NCBI RefSeq assembly: GCF_003369915.1
Contig: NC_046673.1
Location: forward strand, 11,454,001-11,518,000
Source of the DNA: Drosophila miranda
Taxonomy: Eukaryota > Arthropoda > Insecta > Diptera > Drosophilidae
DNA length: 64,000 bases
Reading direction: 5' to 3'
Part shown: piece by piece, positions 54,332-64,000 of the stretch
Layout: each line of letters begins with the position of its first letter
Numbering within the stretch: the first letter of the stretch is position 1
Made by a program: the position numbers and the translations under genes
The notes under the pieces: generated by a model
Seen by the model: only the letters and a program-made list of their open reading frames with translations
What the model was told of the DNA's origin: nothing
Databases searched by the model: none

Positions 54332-55477
54332 GTAAGTCTTTTCCTTTTTCCATCCAATGTGTTATGGCTTGTAAATTGTTAAACATTAATTATATGGGAA
54401 ATCTATTTTATTTTACGACCAGATTTTGATGGTCAATGAGAGATCCATTGCCTATTTAACGCGTATGCTAAACCGTCTAAGAGGACAACACACAAATTGT
54501 ATTTAAATTGTTTATTTTTCTGTCTTTACTAAAACCTATTTTGTTGTTGTTCGTAGTTCATTCTTGTTGTTGCTCTGTATCTCTCTTTATTTTAATGCTT
54601 GGGAAGCGGCTATATTACAATGTAACTGAACCATTTCCCATCTTTAACAAATGTAGTAATGGACTTTCTTTTGTAGTTTTTTATTAGTGTTTTTTTGTTT
54701 GGTTTTTTTCCCCTCACAACGTTTTGGCGCTAACGTTTCGTCTCTTTCTTCCTTTTCTCTCTTTCTCTGCGTCTGCGTCTGTCTCTTTCTAGGCGCGCCA
54801 CAAAGGTAAAAGTTGGTTTAACAAAGTTTTTTGTTATTATAACTAATTGTTAATTTATAAATTATAAACTTAAAGCAGTTTCGTTACCAATTTTACAATG
54901 TAACATACATTTAATACGCATTTATTATTAACTCTTTTCATTTCGGATTTTGAAAATTATTGATGTTCCTGATATTCTCTGTGTGTGTTTGTGTAAGTTT
55001 GCGTGTGTGGTCTTGTGGTTGTTCTTGGTTTGCTGGCTGTTTGATTGTTCAAAATAAATGCGTACGTTTCTTCTCCTTTTTCATCTTCTAGGAAGCAACT
55101 TAAAATGTACAGCGACAATTCTTTGTTGGATGTGTGCTTTAAATGTGTGGAAATGTGGAATATTCCTAGATACCTAACTGAAAACTCTCTCTTTTAGAAG
55201 AACGAAGCAAACGATGGCAGCGGCGTCGGCGGCGTCAGCGGCGGCTTTATCCCCATAAGCTTGAACAAATTCTCCTGTTCTTCGGTCTTTTGATACATTG
55301 CAGATTGTTGCAGACAAAAACGCCGCAAGGTACATTTCGAATTAATCAAAAGAATTGTCTGTGGTGGTGGCGGGTGGGCAATGATGTGCTAAACTTGAGT
55401 GGATGTGTGAATGTGAATGTGGTTCGGGGGGCGGGGTCTGTGGCTAAAATTTGGTTAACGGGTGCTGCAGCTACCGG
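54332..55477. other. Tom40 3' flank, likely 3' UTR in part
   Basis: AT-rich DNA with no supported gene beyond the weak candidate exons noted at 54793 and 55092. Minus-strand AATAAA (plus-strand TTTATT) occurs near 54509, 54588 and 54921, any of which could end the Tom40 transcript. A GCG/GGC-rich patch lies at 55215-55245. Confidence 0.5.
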
Positions 55478-56875
55478 TTAACCGATCATCAGCCCGCAGC
55501 CCAGTCTAAAGTTGTTCTTCACATGGTTCATGCGGCCGCTCAGTAGGAGCGTGAATGGCAATGGCTGCAGGCGCTTCTCCAGCACCCCCGAAATGTGCCA
55601 GTTGGTGTCGATAGAGCCTTGAAGGAAATGCACCAACAAATTATTGCATGCTGTTCATCCGAATATCAGAAGCATATATTTTAAGACTTACCTCGGAAGA
55701 CCAAATCAGCCTTGGGCAAATCAATCTGATAGGCTACAGTGGCGACCGACTCTTGCATGCGCAGGCTAGTTTCGACCTCGGCACCAATCTGTAGCTGTTC
55801 ACTGGCCTTCTGGTAGAAGCACAGATGCAATCCACTCAGTCCCAAAGTGCCGGACCACGTCGTGTTCCCGCTTGTGTAGCGGCCCAGGCCTGAAACAAGG
55901 GCAATCTGGCGCCCGGGCACATTCGGCCCATACTGATAAGCTATCTCGGCGCCCAAGGCAATGGTTTGAGTCACCGACTGCAAATACTGGCCAACGATTA
56001 CGCCAGAGTTAGTGAAAATATTTGGATTGGCCACGGTGAGCGAGCCCGTGAAGTCGTCGCCACGATAATCAGTTGTCAACTGTGAGGCCACCATCTTCGA
56101 GTCCTGGACCTGTAACATTCGAAATGCATAAGAAACTGATTCTGCTAAATTCCAGCGCATTAACCTACTCTAAAGACTTACCTGCGAGGCAAACTTGCAG
56201 CGAACACGCGGCGAGAACTGGTGAATGACATTGGCATTCAGATTGCCAGATGGATCAATGTCGCCTAGGAGCACTGGGAATGCCTCGGTGGGGCTAAACT
56301 GCTTGGTGCCCACGTAGGTGGCGCCGAAGCGGTAGCCGCTTGGCACCGTGTTGCTCATGTTGATGGTGTGCGAGACCTGGAAGTGATTGCTGAGTCCCTT
56401 GTTCAGCATGATTTTGGCTCCCTCGAAGGTTACGGCCTGTATATCTGCCGGAGTGGATCGGTCACCACAGGAGAGGAGAAATGAGAAGGGAATTGGTTAG
56501 TTGAATGAACAATGGCCTGATAATGCATAATCAAAGACAACAGCACACACGCACACACACACACATACGCACGCACTGCGGTCCCCCGCTCACATGTTGT
56601 AGGTTATGTCATCAGACAGCTGAGGGTTTTTTCTAACCGCCTCGACTTTGGTCTATGAAAATGCGCACATTATGTAGTTGATCGACTGCGATTCGTTTAC
56701 CTTTGCATTTTTTGTGCAGTTCCTCTACGGTTCCGGGATTCTCCAGAAAAATATCCTTCCCGGCAGTGTGGCTCGATACCGATGTTTGTGTGCGTGCAAC
56801 CACCGGCTCAGGGAGACTCAGACCGGCAGACACGCTATTGCTTTTGCCTGAGGATGCCGCTAGCACGTTGCCCAT
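55478..56875 (-). CDS. Tom40: Tom40, mitochondrial outer-membrane import channel
   Basis: Four exons on the minus strand: 56701-56875, 56182-56444, 55692-56109 and 55478-55617. Phases agree at every junction (1, 0, 1) with GT donors and AG acceptors, giving 331 residues, close to the usual 340-360. The product is the beta-barrel pore of the TOM complex, through which nearly all nuclear-encoded mitochondrial proteins enter. Diagnostic stretches are [47 protein letters not shown] and the closing [10 protein letters not shown], which match animal Tom40. The N-terminus is short and Ser-rich. The third intron acceptor is AAG, a little unusual but needed for phase. The promoter side has a DRE at 56978-56985, in keeping with housekeeping expression. 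The start has no competing upstream ATG in frame. Confidence 0.96.
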
Positions 56876-57953
56876 TTTTTTTAGTTTTTATTTTAATGCA
56901 AAAAAATTGCTAAAAATATTTTTAAGCAACACGCGCGATATGCCAGAAAGTTAGAGATGTTAAATGTTTATATAATGTATCGATATATATTCTTTGTTGA
57001 TAATATTTGGAAGTAATTTGTTGCGATATATCATCGTCGAAAATCTATCGATTCGATTCGAATACCATCCCTGTTTTCATCTGCTCATATACGCTGAGAA
57101 AACTTTCAAAAATCACGAAAACAGCAGATGCCGCACATGATAAACCAATAAATCTACTGTTAATCTACTACTGCCCTTGTCTAACCCCACTACCCCATGA
57201 GAAACCCCCCACACCCACACAATCAAATACCATACCCAAAGAGGAAAAAATCCAATCATATTCATTGATGTCGCAAGCCGCAAGATTCTTGTGTCTTGCA
57301 AATTCTATTCAATAAAAACACTATCATATGGTGTACATTCCATTCCATTCCATTTGCAAATATGGGTACCCAATGGTATCCATACAGATATTTTATCCTG
57401 TAAGCTATATAGTGCGTACAATACCGAGTAAAAAGGAGTTAACCAAATAAATAGAATATTAATAAAAACGTTTATATTTCAAGTTCAAGTATATTATGTA
57501 TAGCTTTTCTTTCGTATTTCGTGTATATAGAGCCTATGTCTGGTATGATTTTGGAGCACAGAAACTCTGCTATGTATGTGTAAAGCTGAACAGACCCTTT
57601 TCCGAATGACTTGGATCCGATGTTATTGATTTAAGAGCTCACAAAATAGTTCTACCAGTACAGGGGGTCGGGGTTGGTGTCGGGGTCACCAAAGAAAAAC
57701 CCAATTATGCGATTTGCTTAAAAACGAAACTAAAATAGTTTTGTATTAATGTAACGAATTAGTGATTTGGTTTTTCAGCTAAATTAGATAGTTTTAAGAG
57801 TGCCTACGGTTTTGAAGGATGGACAGGGACCATACAAAAGAATTCGACAAAAAAAAAAATTTTAAAGAGATAAGGAAAAACTATAGAAAACAAAAAAAAA
57901 CCGATAGCGCTGGGTAGACAAACAAAACAATCAAAATGGACCCAAAAAACGAA
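56876..57953. other. Tom40 promoter and Rab39 3' flank
   Basis: No gene seen. The right part should be Rab39 3' UTR and the left part the Tom40 5' UTR and promoter. DRE-type boxes lie at 56978-56985 and 57046-57053. The AT-rich middle (57300-57500) shows no conserved coding potential. Confidence 0.55.
56978..57053. promoter_or_regulatory. DRE boxes upstream of Tom40
   Basis: TATCGATA at 56978-56985 and TATCGATT at 57046-57053 lie 103 and 171 bases upstream of the Tom40 start. This is the usual position for DREF sites at fly housekeeping promoters. Use at this gene is inferred. Confidence 0.6.
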
Positions 57954-58973
57954 TCAACAACAGGAGGACTTCTCCGGCTCGGCCACAACGAGATTGAAGT
58001 CGAGACTGTTGGGCGTCGCGAAGCCGGCCTTGATGCCGTCCCAGCCGTCCTCCGCCTTGTACTCGCCGGAGCGGATGCGGGCGTACACCTCCTGGGTGAC
58101 CATGCGGAAGGCCTCCTCCACATTGGCCCCGGTGCGCGCGGAAGTTTCAACGAAATGCAGGCCATGCTGTTTGGCAAACGTCTGCGCCTCCTCTGTGGAC
58201 ACTTCTCGGTGGCCGCCCGCATTGATGAGGTCCAGCTTGCAGCCAACCAGCGCGAAGACGGGTCGGTGCGGCTCGATGTGGCGCTGGGCCTCCATCATCC
58301 ACAGGGGTATATGCTCAAAGCTGGCATGATTCGAGATATCATAGACGAGCAGAACGCCGACTGAATTGCGATAGTAGGATTTTGTGATGGAGCGGAAGCG
58401 CTCCTGTCCGGCAGTGTCCCACAGCTGTAGTTTGATTTGTGTCCCATCCTTCATCTCGATGAGGCGGGCAAAGAAGTCCACGCCCACTGTCGGATCCGAG
58501 AGCTGCAGAGGAAAAAGGTCAAAAACATTTGTAGACAACATTTTTAAACTGCGCGGGCAAACGATTGTGCATAGTATGGCAGCCCTGGTCCTGTACAGCG
58601 TTGTTGTTGCCTTTCATTATCAGGCGAGCTCTCACTCTCACACACACCCACACCCACACCCACACGCACACGCATGAGGCAGCATCTGAGCCTGAGAACC
58701 AGCCTTTGTCTTTTTTTTGTGAAATAATCAGTGAATTATGTAAGAAAACGTATTAAATGCATCTGTTTAACGATCGCACTTGACACACATACGCACACAC
58801 ACACCGCAAACGCACACAAGGGAGACATTGGACATGGGACATGGGACACATCTAGGAATACGAACCTCGGCAAATTTTCCATCTGTAAAGAATTTAAGCA
58901 GCGAACTCTTGCCCACTGTACTATCGCCAATGAGTATCAGGCGGAATTGATACTCGAAAATGGGCTCGACCAT
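57954..58973 (-). CDS. Rab39: Rab39, small GTPase of endo-lysosomal traffic
   Basis: Two exons, 58866-58973 and 57954-58502, encode 218 residues, the length I recall for fly Rab39. All GTPase motifs are present: P-loop GDSTVGKS (16-23), switch region DPTVGVDFF (39-47), WDTAGQE (64-70), CKLD in the guanine-recognition position (124-127) and ETSA (155-158). The C-terminus SSCC carries the double cysteine for geranylgeranylation. Rab39 proteins act in endosome-lysosome and autophagy traffic. Cys instead of Asn in the NKxD motif is tolerated in this subfamily (human Rab39 has His). The exon 1 donor is GAG/GTTCGT, a weak site, but the join gives the conserved AELSDPTVG. An in-frame ATG at 59027 would add 18 residues. 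I chose 58973 because MVEPIFEYQF matches the family start. Confidence 0.96.
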
Positions 58974-59918
58974 ATTGACTGGTGCAACGGCCCCTTTGGT
59001 GTTTTCTAATATTCGGCTAAGACGCAAATTATATGTCGTCCTTGTTCTTTTGTTGTTCGGTCAGTTGTTAGGCCAGCCCATGCTCTTTGCGAAACTGGAT
59101 GACTGCACGGCTACTGGTGCACACTTGTATTATTTATAACTAATTAACGTTTCGGTGCTCAGGTTAGTCGCCAATTATAAATAAACTACAAAATATTCAG
59201 CTGCCCTGACTTTGTTTTGTTTTTTCTAACAAAAACGATGACTGTGTGAGTGTATGATAAAGCCAAGGGTTGCCAGAGTGTGGAAGGTATTTAGAGTGCA
59301 CTCCAATAAAGGTGCTGTTAAGCGCAATACAAATTACACAAAAAACAATGGCTAATTTACACATATCTCATGTATTATCTTCCTGACTTATTGTTTTTTA
59401 TTTTATTGTATAAGAAAATCATATGAAATGATTGATTAAAGCAGAGATTCTTAAAATTGTAAATCGTACTGTTAAAAAACGTGCTGTTAATGCCCACTGG
59501 TCAGCTGATATGGTAGCTCCTGCCAACTGTCACACTGACAGTTGCTCGATTTATATTAATTTTACGTTTGTTTTTTGTCCAAATTGCTTGGTTGCCGCAA
59601 CACAAATGTACAAGTTCGGTATCGAAGGAACGGCTGCAGTAACGAAATACAATCGCACAAAGACAGTCGGAAAACGGCGCCCAAAGATAGCCAGCATTTA
59701 AGCCAGAAAGCGTGCTGCCGGGTACGCTCCGTACTCCGTATCCGCCGTCTCCTTCTCCGTCTCCGTCTCCGCCTCAACACCACACACACTCAACGTGTGT
59801 GCGCTGCGCAAGGTTACCGAACAATATTATTACCGTTTACCGTTAATTATAGCTGCAGCAGTGTATATATTTAAGCATATACACACCTACATATATGTGC
59901 CGACACTCGCCTACATAG
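58974..59918. promoter_or_regulatory. Divergent Rab39-Pdp promoter interval
   Basis: The 945-base gap between two divergent start codons should hold both promoters and 5' UTRs. CTGTCACACTG at 59527-59537 resembles fly core promoter Motif 1 with one mismatch. A pyrimidine-rich CCGTCTC run lies at 59745-59775. No coding frame is supported. Promoter assignment is inferred. Confidence 0.45.
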
Positions 59919-61568
59919 ATGTTTAAGTTTGTGCTAAACGACGCCGCTACCTGTGTGCGAAACAATGTGCGAGACTTCAGCCTCAACGCTCTACGTCTCC
60001 TGCCGCACCTGCCTCAGCTGAGTCCCTACGATGTAAGTGGGTGGAAATAGAAGGCTGTCCATGTCCATGTGTTAAAATTTCTGTGTGTGTGTGTGTGTTT
60101 TGTTGGTTGCAGGTGAATCTGCAGCTGCGGGAGAACGAATTTGTGTACAACTTCCCCGTGGATGGGATTGTGCGCAGCTACGAGACGAACCAGTTGGGCT
60201 CCAATTCCCCATGCGAGGACTCCCGCACCGAGGCCAGTCTTCTTCACAGAAATGGCTTCATTTGCGGCATATTCGATGGCCATGGCGGCGCCGCCTGCGG
60301 CCAGGTTGTGTCCAAGCGTCTGCTGCGCTATGTCTCTGCGGCCACGCTGCCCCGCCAGGTGCTCAAGGAGCACATCAAGCAGAACTGCAACAGCCAGTCC
60401 TTCCTCAAGTGTCACAACGACAACGTGGACTTCGTCAACGAGATCAAGCCCATCTATGAGCACAGCTTCCAGAAGTACATCAAACAACTCTCCCAGACAC
60501 CGCAGCGGGACGTGAGCAGTGAACTGGTGCATGCCTTTCTCCAACTGGACGAGGCACTGTCGCACGAGGCGCTGGCCACCATCGATGTGCGCACCATGGG
60601 TGTGGCGCTGTCGGGTAAGCCGCCTGCCTGCTGGTTGTCCTTCGTGAAATATTGATCATTGAATTTAATTTTTGTAGGTGCCGTGGCGTGTCTGGTCCAT
60701 TTGGAGGGACTGCAACTGCATGTGGCCAGCACTGGGGACTGTGGCGCCGTTCTGGGCGTCCTCGATCCCCAGACGAATCAATGGCAACCAAAGAAACTCA
60801 ACATCGAACACAATGCTGACAACATGGCCGAGGTGAAGCGCATTCTCGACGAGCACCCCAAGGAGGAGCACGACACGGTCATACGTAATGGCCGGCTGCT
60901 TAGCCAGCTGGCGCCGCTGCGCGCCTTTGGCGACTATCGCTACAAATGGTCCCTGGACATCATGCAGAAGAAGGTGGTGCCCCTGATCGGGGAGCAGGCG
61001 ATGGCACCCAACTATTATACGCCGCCGTACCTGACCGCCCGGCCCGATGTCCAACAGCACGAGCTGAGCGTCAACGATAAGTTTCTAGTCATAGCCAGCG
61101 ATGGCCTGTGGGACTTTCTCTCGCCCAGCGAGGTGGTGAGCCTCGTGGGGGAGCACATCAACTCGAAGAAAATACTGGAGCCAATGCGACTGCCCGAGGG
61201 CAATCCCACGCTCCAGCAAATCTCCGATCAGCTGGCCGAACGCAAGTGAGTCCGGTTGCTCCATTTGTCCATTTGATATTCTAAAATAACTAAATTCGAA
61301 TCCCTTGATTCGCTCTTTCCTGCTTTGCAGAGCTGGTCTTACACGTAAACCGATCGATCAGAATGCTGCCACACATCTGATCCGGAATGCACTGGGTGCC
61401 ACCGATTATGGGATTGAGCACTCGAAGATCTCGTATTACCTGTCGCTGCCCAAGGATGTGGTGCGTCTGTATCGCGATGATATCACAATCACTGTCATTT
61501 ACTTCAACACGGAACACATAGCCCGGCTCAGAGATGCCGGTACTGGGATCAGAGCGCCGGCAGCGTGA
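59919..61568 (+). CDS. Pdp: Pyruvate dehydrogenase phosphatase (PP2C family)
   Basis: Four exons: 59919-60032, 60113-60614, 60678-61245 and 61331-61568. Phases agree throughout and give 473 residues. The product is a Mg/Mn-dependent PP2C phosphatase that removes inhibitory phosphate from pyruvate dehydrogenase E1-alpha in the mitochondrial matrix. PP2C metal and phosphate motifs are in order: DGHGG (93-97), STGDCGAVLG (223-232), LRAFGDYRYKW (286-296), SDGLWD (346-351) and DDIT (444-447). Long inserts such as KRILDEHPKEE are typical of the PDP branch rather than plain PP2C. The start is fixed by an in-frame TAG directly before the ATG. The basic, acid-poor N-terminus (MFKFVLNDAATCVRNNVRDF) fits a mitochondrial presequence. 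It is divergent from Rab39 and convergent with the MADF gene. Confidence 0.95.
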
Positions 61569-61803
61569 TCCGCCTTACAGACTTGTTTTCTTTCCGCTGC
61601 GCTTGTGTGTATGTATATTTATTACCTGTACCGGCCGGTACCCGCCGCCACTCTCTCTCTCTGTTTCTGTGGCCCAACTAATAGCCCAAAGGCTGAAGCC
61701 TATAGCCTATAGCTAATCCCTAGGCTAAGTGTTTGCGTTTAAGTTTGTTTCACACTTCTTTGGACAGTAAATCCTTTCACTCTTAAATCGAGAATCTAAT
61801 CGG

Positions 61804-61809
61804 TTTATT
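61804..61809 (-). terminator. Poly(A) signal of the MADF gene
   Basis: The plus strand reads TTTATT, which is AATAAA on the minus strand, 328 bases past the MADF stop codon. The spacing suits a short 3' UTR that would include the TA microsatellite. Confidence 0.45.
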
Positions 61810-61862
61810 TTACAATTACATTCAAATTACAATTAACTTATATATAACACTTCTTGTTATAC

Positions 61863-61867
<5 letters not shown>

Positions 61868-61898
<31 letters not shown>
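61868..61898. repeat. TA microsatellite
   Basis: About 15 TA repeats in the shared 3' region of Pdp and the MADF gene. The length is likely polymorphic. Confidence 0.9.
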
Positions 61899-61901
<3 letters not shown>

Positions 61902-62136
61902 GGGTACATAGAGTAAGTGTGTTGGTTTGTTTTTGTGGGATTTTCTAAAGCTAAAATGAAGAAAAACTAGATAGAACCCTGTGTAGATCCACAGAGCTTT
62001 GGCAAAAACTTGCAAACTGGTAAACGGTATGATCCTAAGCCTATACACATTGATTAAAACTAAGCAACTACTACTGGAGTACAACTATTAGCAAGAGGGG
62101 AGGGGGGGGGTTGGATGTGGTCATCTATCTGGTTGC

Positions 62137-63917
62137 TTAGTCTTTGCTATCCTGCTCGGCCGCCTCCTGACGGCCCACACAATTCAAGAACTCCATCTGT
62201 ATGTGCGTCACCTGGGTCTTGGAGAAGCACTGCATCTTCTTCTTAAGGAAATCAAAGAACAGATCCAACTCGTCTCGCTTGGCCAGCGCCTGGGCCACAT
62301 GATAGGCATTACCATGCTGATCCTCCTCCTTGATCAGAGTGCTGCTGCTGGCCACACTGATGGCCAACGGTGGGCAGGGCCCGTTTCCAGTCGCATTTCC
62401 AGGTCCACCACCACCACCGTTCCCGCCAGCGCCGCCGCCGCCAAGACCGGGTCCCCCGCACGTGAGCGGCGGCAACTGGAGAATGGTGGCTGTGGGCGTG
62501 GTAAACGATGTGGTGTTGCACAGCGCCGATGACGCTGCCGGCGAGGTGGTGACCGCTGCGGCATTTAGCGACACAGCCGGTGTGCTGGAAATGGTTACGC
62601 TCGTGCTAGTTGCCTCTGTGACATCCACCAAAGAGATTTGCTGTGTGGAAATGGTCTGCTCGTGCCGGCTCGAACCGCCTGTAGCTGCTGCTGTGGTAGT
62701 GACCAGCGTGAGATTCTTAAGCTTGCCGTCGGACACAACGGTGCCGCCGCCGAGGACGCTATTGGTGGGCGGCCCATTCACACAGCTGCCTGTATACTGA
62801 TGATGATGGTGGGATCGGACAGCAACCACGGATTGCTGATGCGGTTGCGGCTCAATGTCCGATATGCAAAAGTCATGGGCATCAATGTAGTGGAAGCTCT
62901 TGCTGTGGGTCACATCGTTGCTGCCGTCCACGCCGTCGCTGACGCCCATCTCGCAATCGACATGTGCCCCACTGGCCTCCTCGTACAGGCAAACCTCCTC
63001 GTAGTCTACCTCGGTGCCGGTAGCCCCATCTTCGTCCATCTCGTGCTTGACAATATCCACTACATGGCCATCGTGATCCACATCATCGTCGTCGTCCACA
63101 TCGTCGACAACATCGTCATCGTGGGCGATCTGGGACAGTTCAATGCTGGAAATGCTGCCATCGTGCTGCGACTGATGATGATGGTGATGATGATGCTGCT
63201 GCTGGTGATGATGATGCTGGTGATGATGGTGCTCATGATGCTGGGACACTGTGTCGTCCGAGACGCCCTCCTCATAGGCTGTCAGTATGAATGTTTCCGT
63301 CTCGTCGCCAACCAATGTGATCTGGGCATCATGATGCGATGACATTCCCGTATCCGACTGACCATCATCGTCCACATCATCGTCGTCGTCGCCCTGGTCC
63401 TTTAGATGCAGCATGGAACCGATGGGCAGCGTTGTGCTTGTGGCACTGCTCGCCTCATAGTTGTTTTGGGTGCGATGCGACTTCAGCTTCGGCTGGTACA
63501 CGGTCGATAGGAAATCCAACTCCTTGGCATACCGCCACTTGGAGAGACGCCCCTCTATGCACTTGGGTGTACGTAGCCGATACTGATGGTATGTATCCCT
63601 AAGGTTCTTCCACTTTCGTCTCACCTCCGGCACAGTGTATTTATCTGGCAGAGCGTACAACGAGAGGGAGGAGCAACAACATAAAATAACTCAAAACGTA
63701 GGGAACACAGAAAAATGAAATACTGTTTGTACTCACCACCAATCTTCTGGGCCACCTCCTGCCATCCGCTCAAGATGTCCGACCGTCGCCGCTGATTCGG
63801 CTGGAGTTTGTAGTTATAGAGGGCCGGATTCTGACGCACCAGATTGATTAGCGTCAGAATGTCGTCGGTGGGCGCGTTGTCCTTGTGGTATCGTTTCCGC
63901 TCTGATGTGGACGACAT
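62137..63917 (-). CDS. CG12155: MADF-domain putative transcription factor
   Basis: Two exons, 63737-63917 and 62137-63644, join in phase 1 to give 562 residues. Residues about 20-105 form a MADF domain, the Myb-like DNA-binding fold of fly Adf-1-type factors: LINLVRQNPALYNY, a basic step RRRSDILSGWQEVAQKIG, then VRRKWKNLRDTYHQYR. The middle is low complexity, with Asp-rich runs, a His/Gln tract (from codons around 63170-63245) and Gly/Pro-rich and Thr/Ser-rich parts. The C-terminus has a BESS-like helix pair (DELDLFFDFLKKKMQCFS, then QMEFLNCVGRQ). This layout fits nuclear MADF-BESS factors. The name CG12155 rests on memory of its place near Tom40 and Rab39 in D. melanogaster and is less sure than the domain call. 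Confidence 0.85.
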
Positions 63918-64000
63918 GTTGTTTTTGTGTGGTCGACTCCAGTAGTCACATTTACCTTTCCCCGCAATCGTTTCGAAGCAAACGGCTTTTTGCTTTTCAG
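63918..64000. other. 5' flank of the MADF gene
   Basis: Eighty-three bases upstream of the MADF start. They probably belong to its 5' UTR or promoter. The plus-strand TTTTGCTTTTCAG at the edge could be chance. Nothing else can be said. Confidence 0.4.

Larger units (their letters stand above)
61569..62136. other. Convergent 3' region of Pdp and the MADF gene
   Basis: The two stop codons face each other across 568 bases. The interval has a TA microsatellite at 61868-61898 and a G tract at 62102-62110. A minus-strand AATAAA at 61804-61809 would end the MADF transcript. No Pdp poly(A) hexamer stands out. No gene is seen. Confidence 0.65.

Overview
The window is eukaryotic nuclear DNA from a fruit fly (genus Drosophila). 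The right end carries intron-containing genes whose protein products match the fly proteins Tom40, Rab39, pyruvate dehydrogenase phosphatase (Pdp) and a MADF-domain factor. Introns are short with fly-like splice signals, and DRE-type TATCGATA promoter boxes are present. Protein differences from D. melanogaster (from memory) suggest another species. A place in the obscura group is a guess.

Left end (about 0.8-18 kb): an intact 617-residue ionotropic chemoreceptor gene (minus strand) lies beside a small unrecognised plus-strand gene, with paired DRE boxes between them. About 2.3 kb of this pair has been duplicated in tandem. The second receptor copy is dead: stop at codon 2, frameshift, and the last third missing. 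The 3' end of the small gene has been amplified into an array of about 84 copies of a 121-bp unit in two blocks. Each unit holds a 70-nt exon-like core between a 3' splice acceptor and a donor-like GT. Longer 133-138-bp spacers carry the rest of the ancestral terminal exon, a stop codon, a 3' tail and a small hairpin. This nested gene-fragment array is the most unusual part of the window.

Middle (18-54 kb): mostly non-coding, with microsatellites and decayed mobile DNA, including a BEL/Pao retroelement relic near 21.8 kb and a very similar 1-kb inverted repeat pair at 26.8-27.8 and 36.8-37.8 kb. One convincing single-exon gene (32819-33757) encodes a 312-residue protein I do not recognise. 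A weak candidate exon lies at 54.0 kb.

Right end (55-64 kb): a compact housekeeping block, Tom40 (-), Rab39 (-), Pdp (+), MADF gene (-). Tom40 forms the mitochondrial outer-membrane import channel, Pdp reactivates pyruvate dehydrogenase in the matrix, Rab39 directs endo-lysosomal traffic, and the MADF protein is a putative DNA-binding regulator. Exon limits were derived by hand from splice signals and reading phase. No tRNA, rRNA or CRISPR array was seen.
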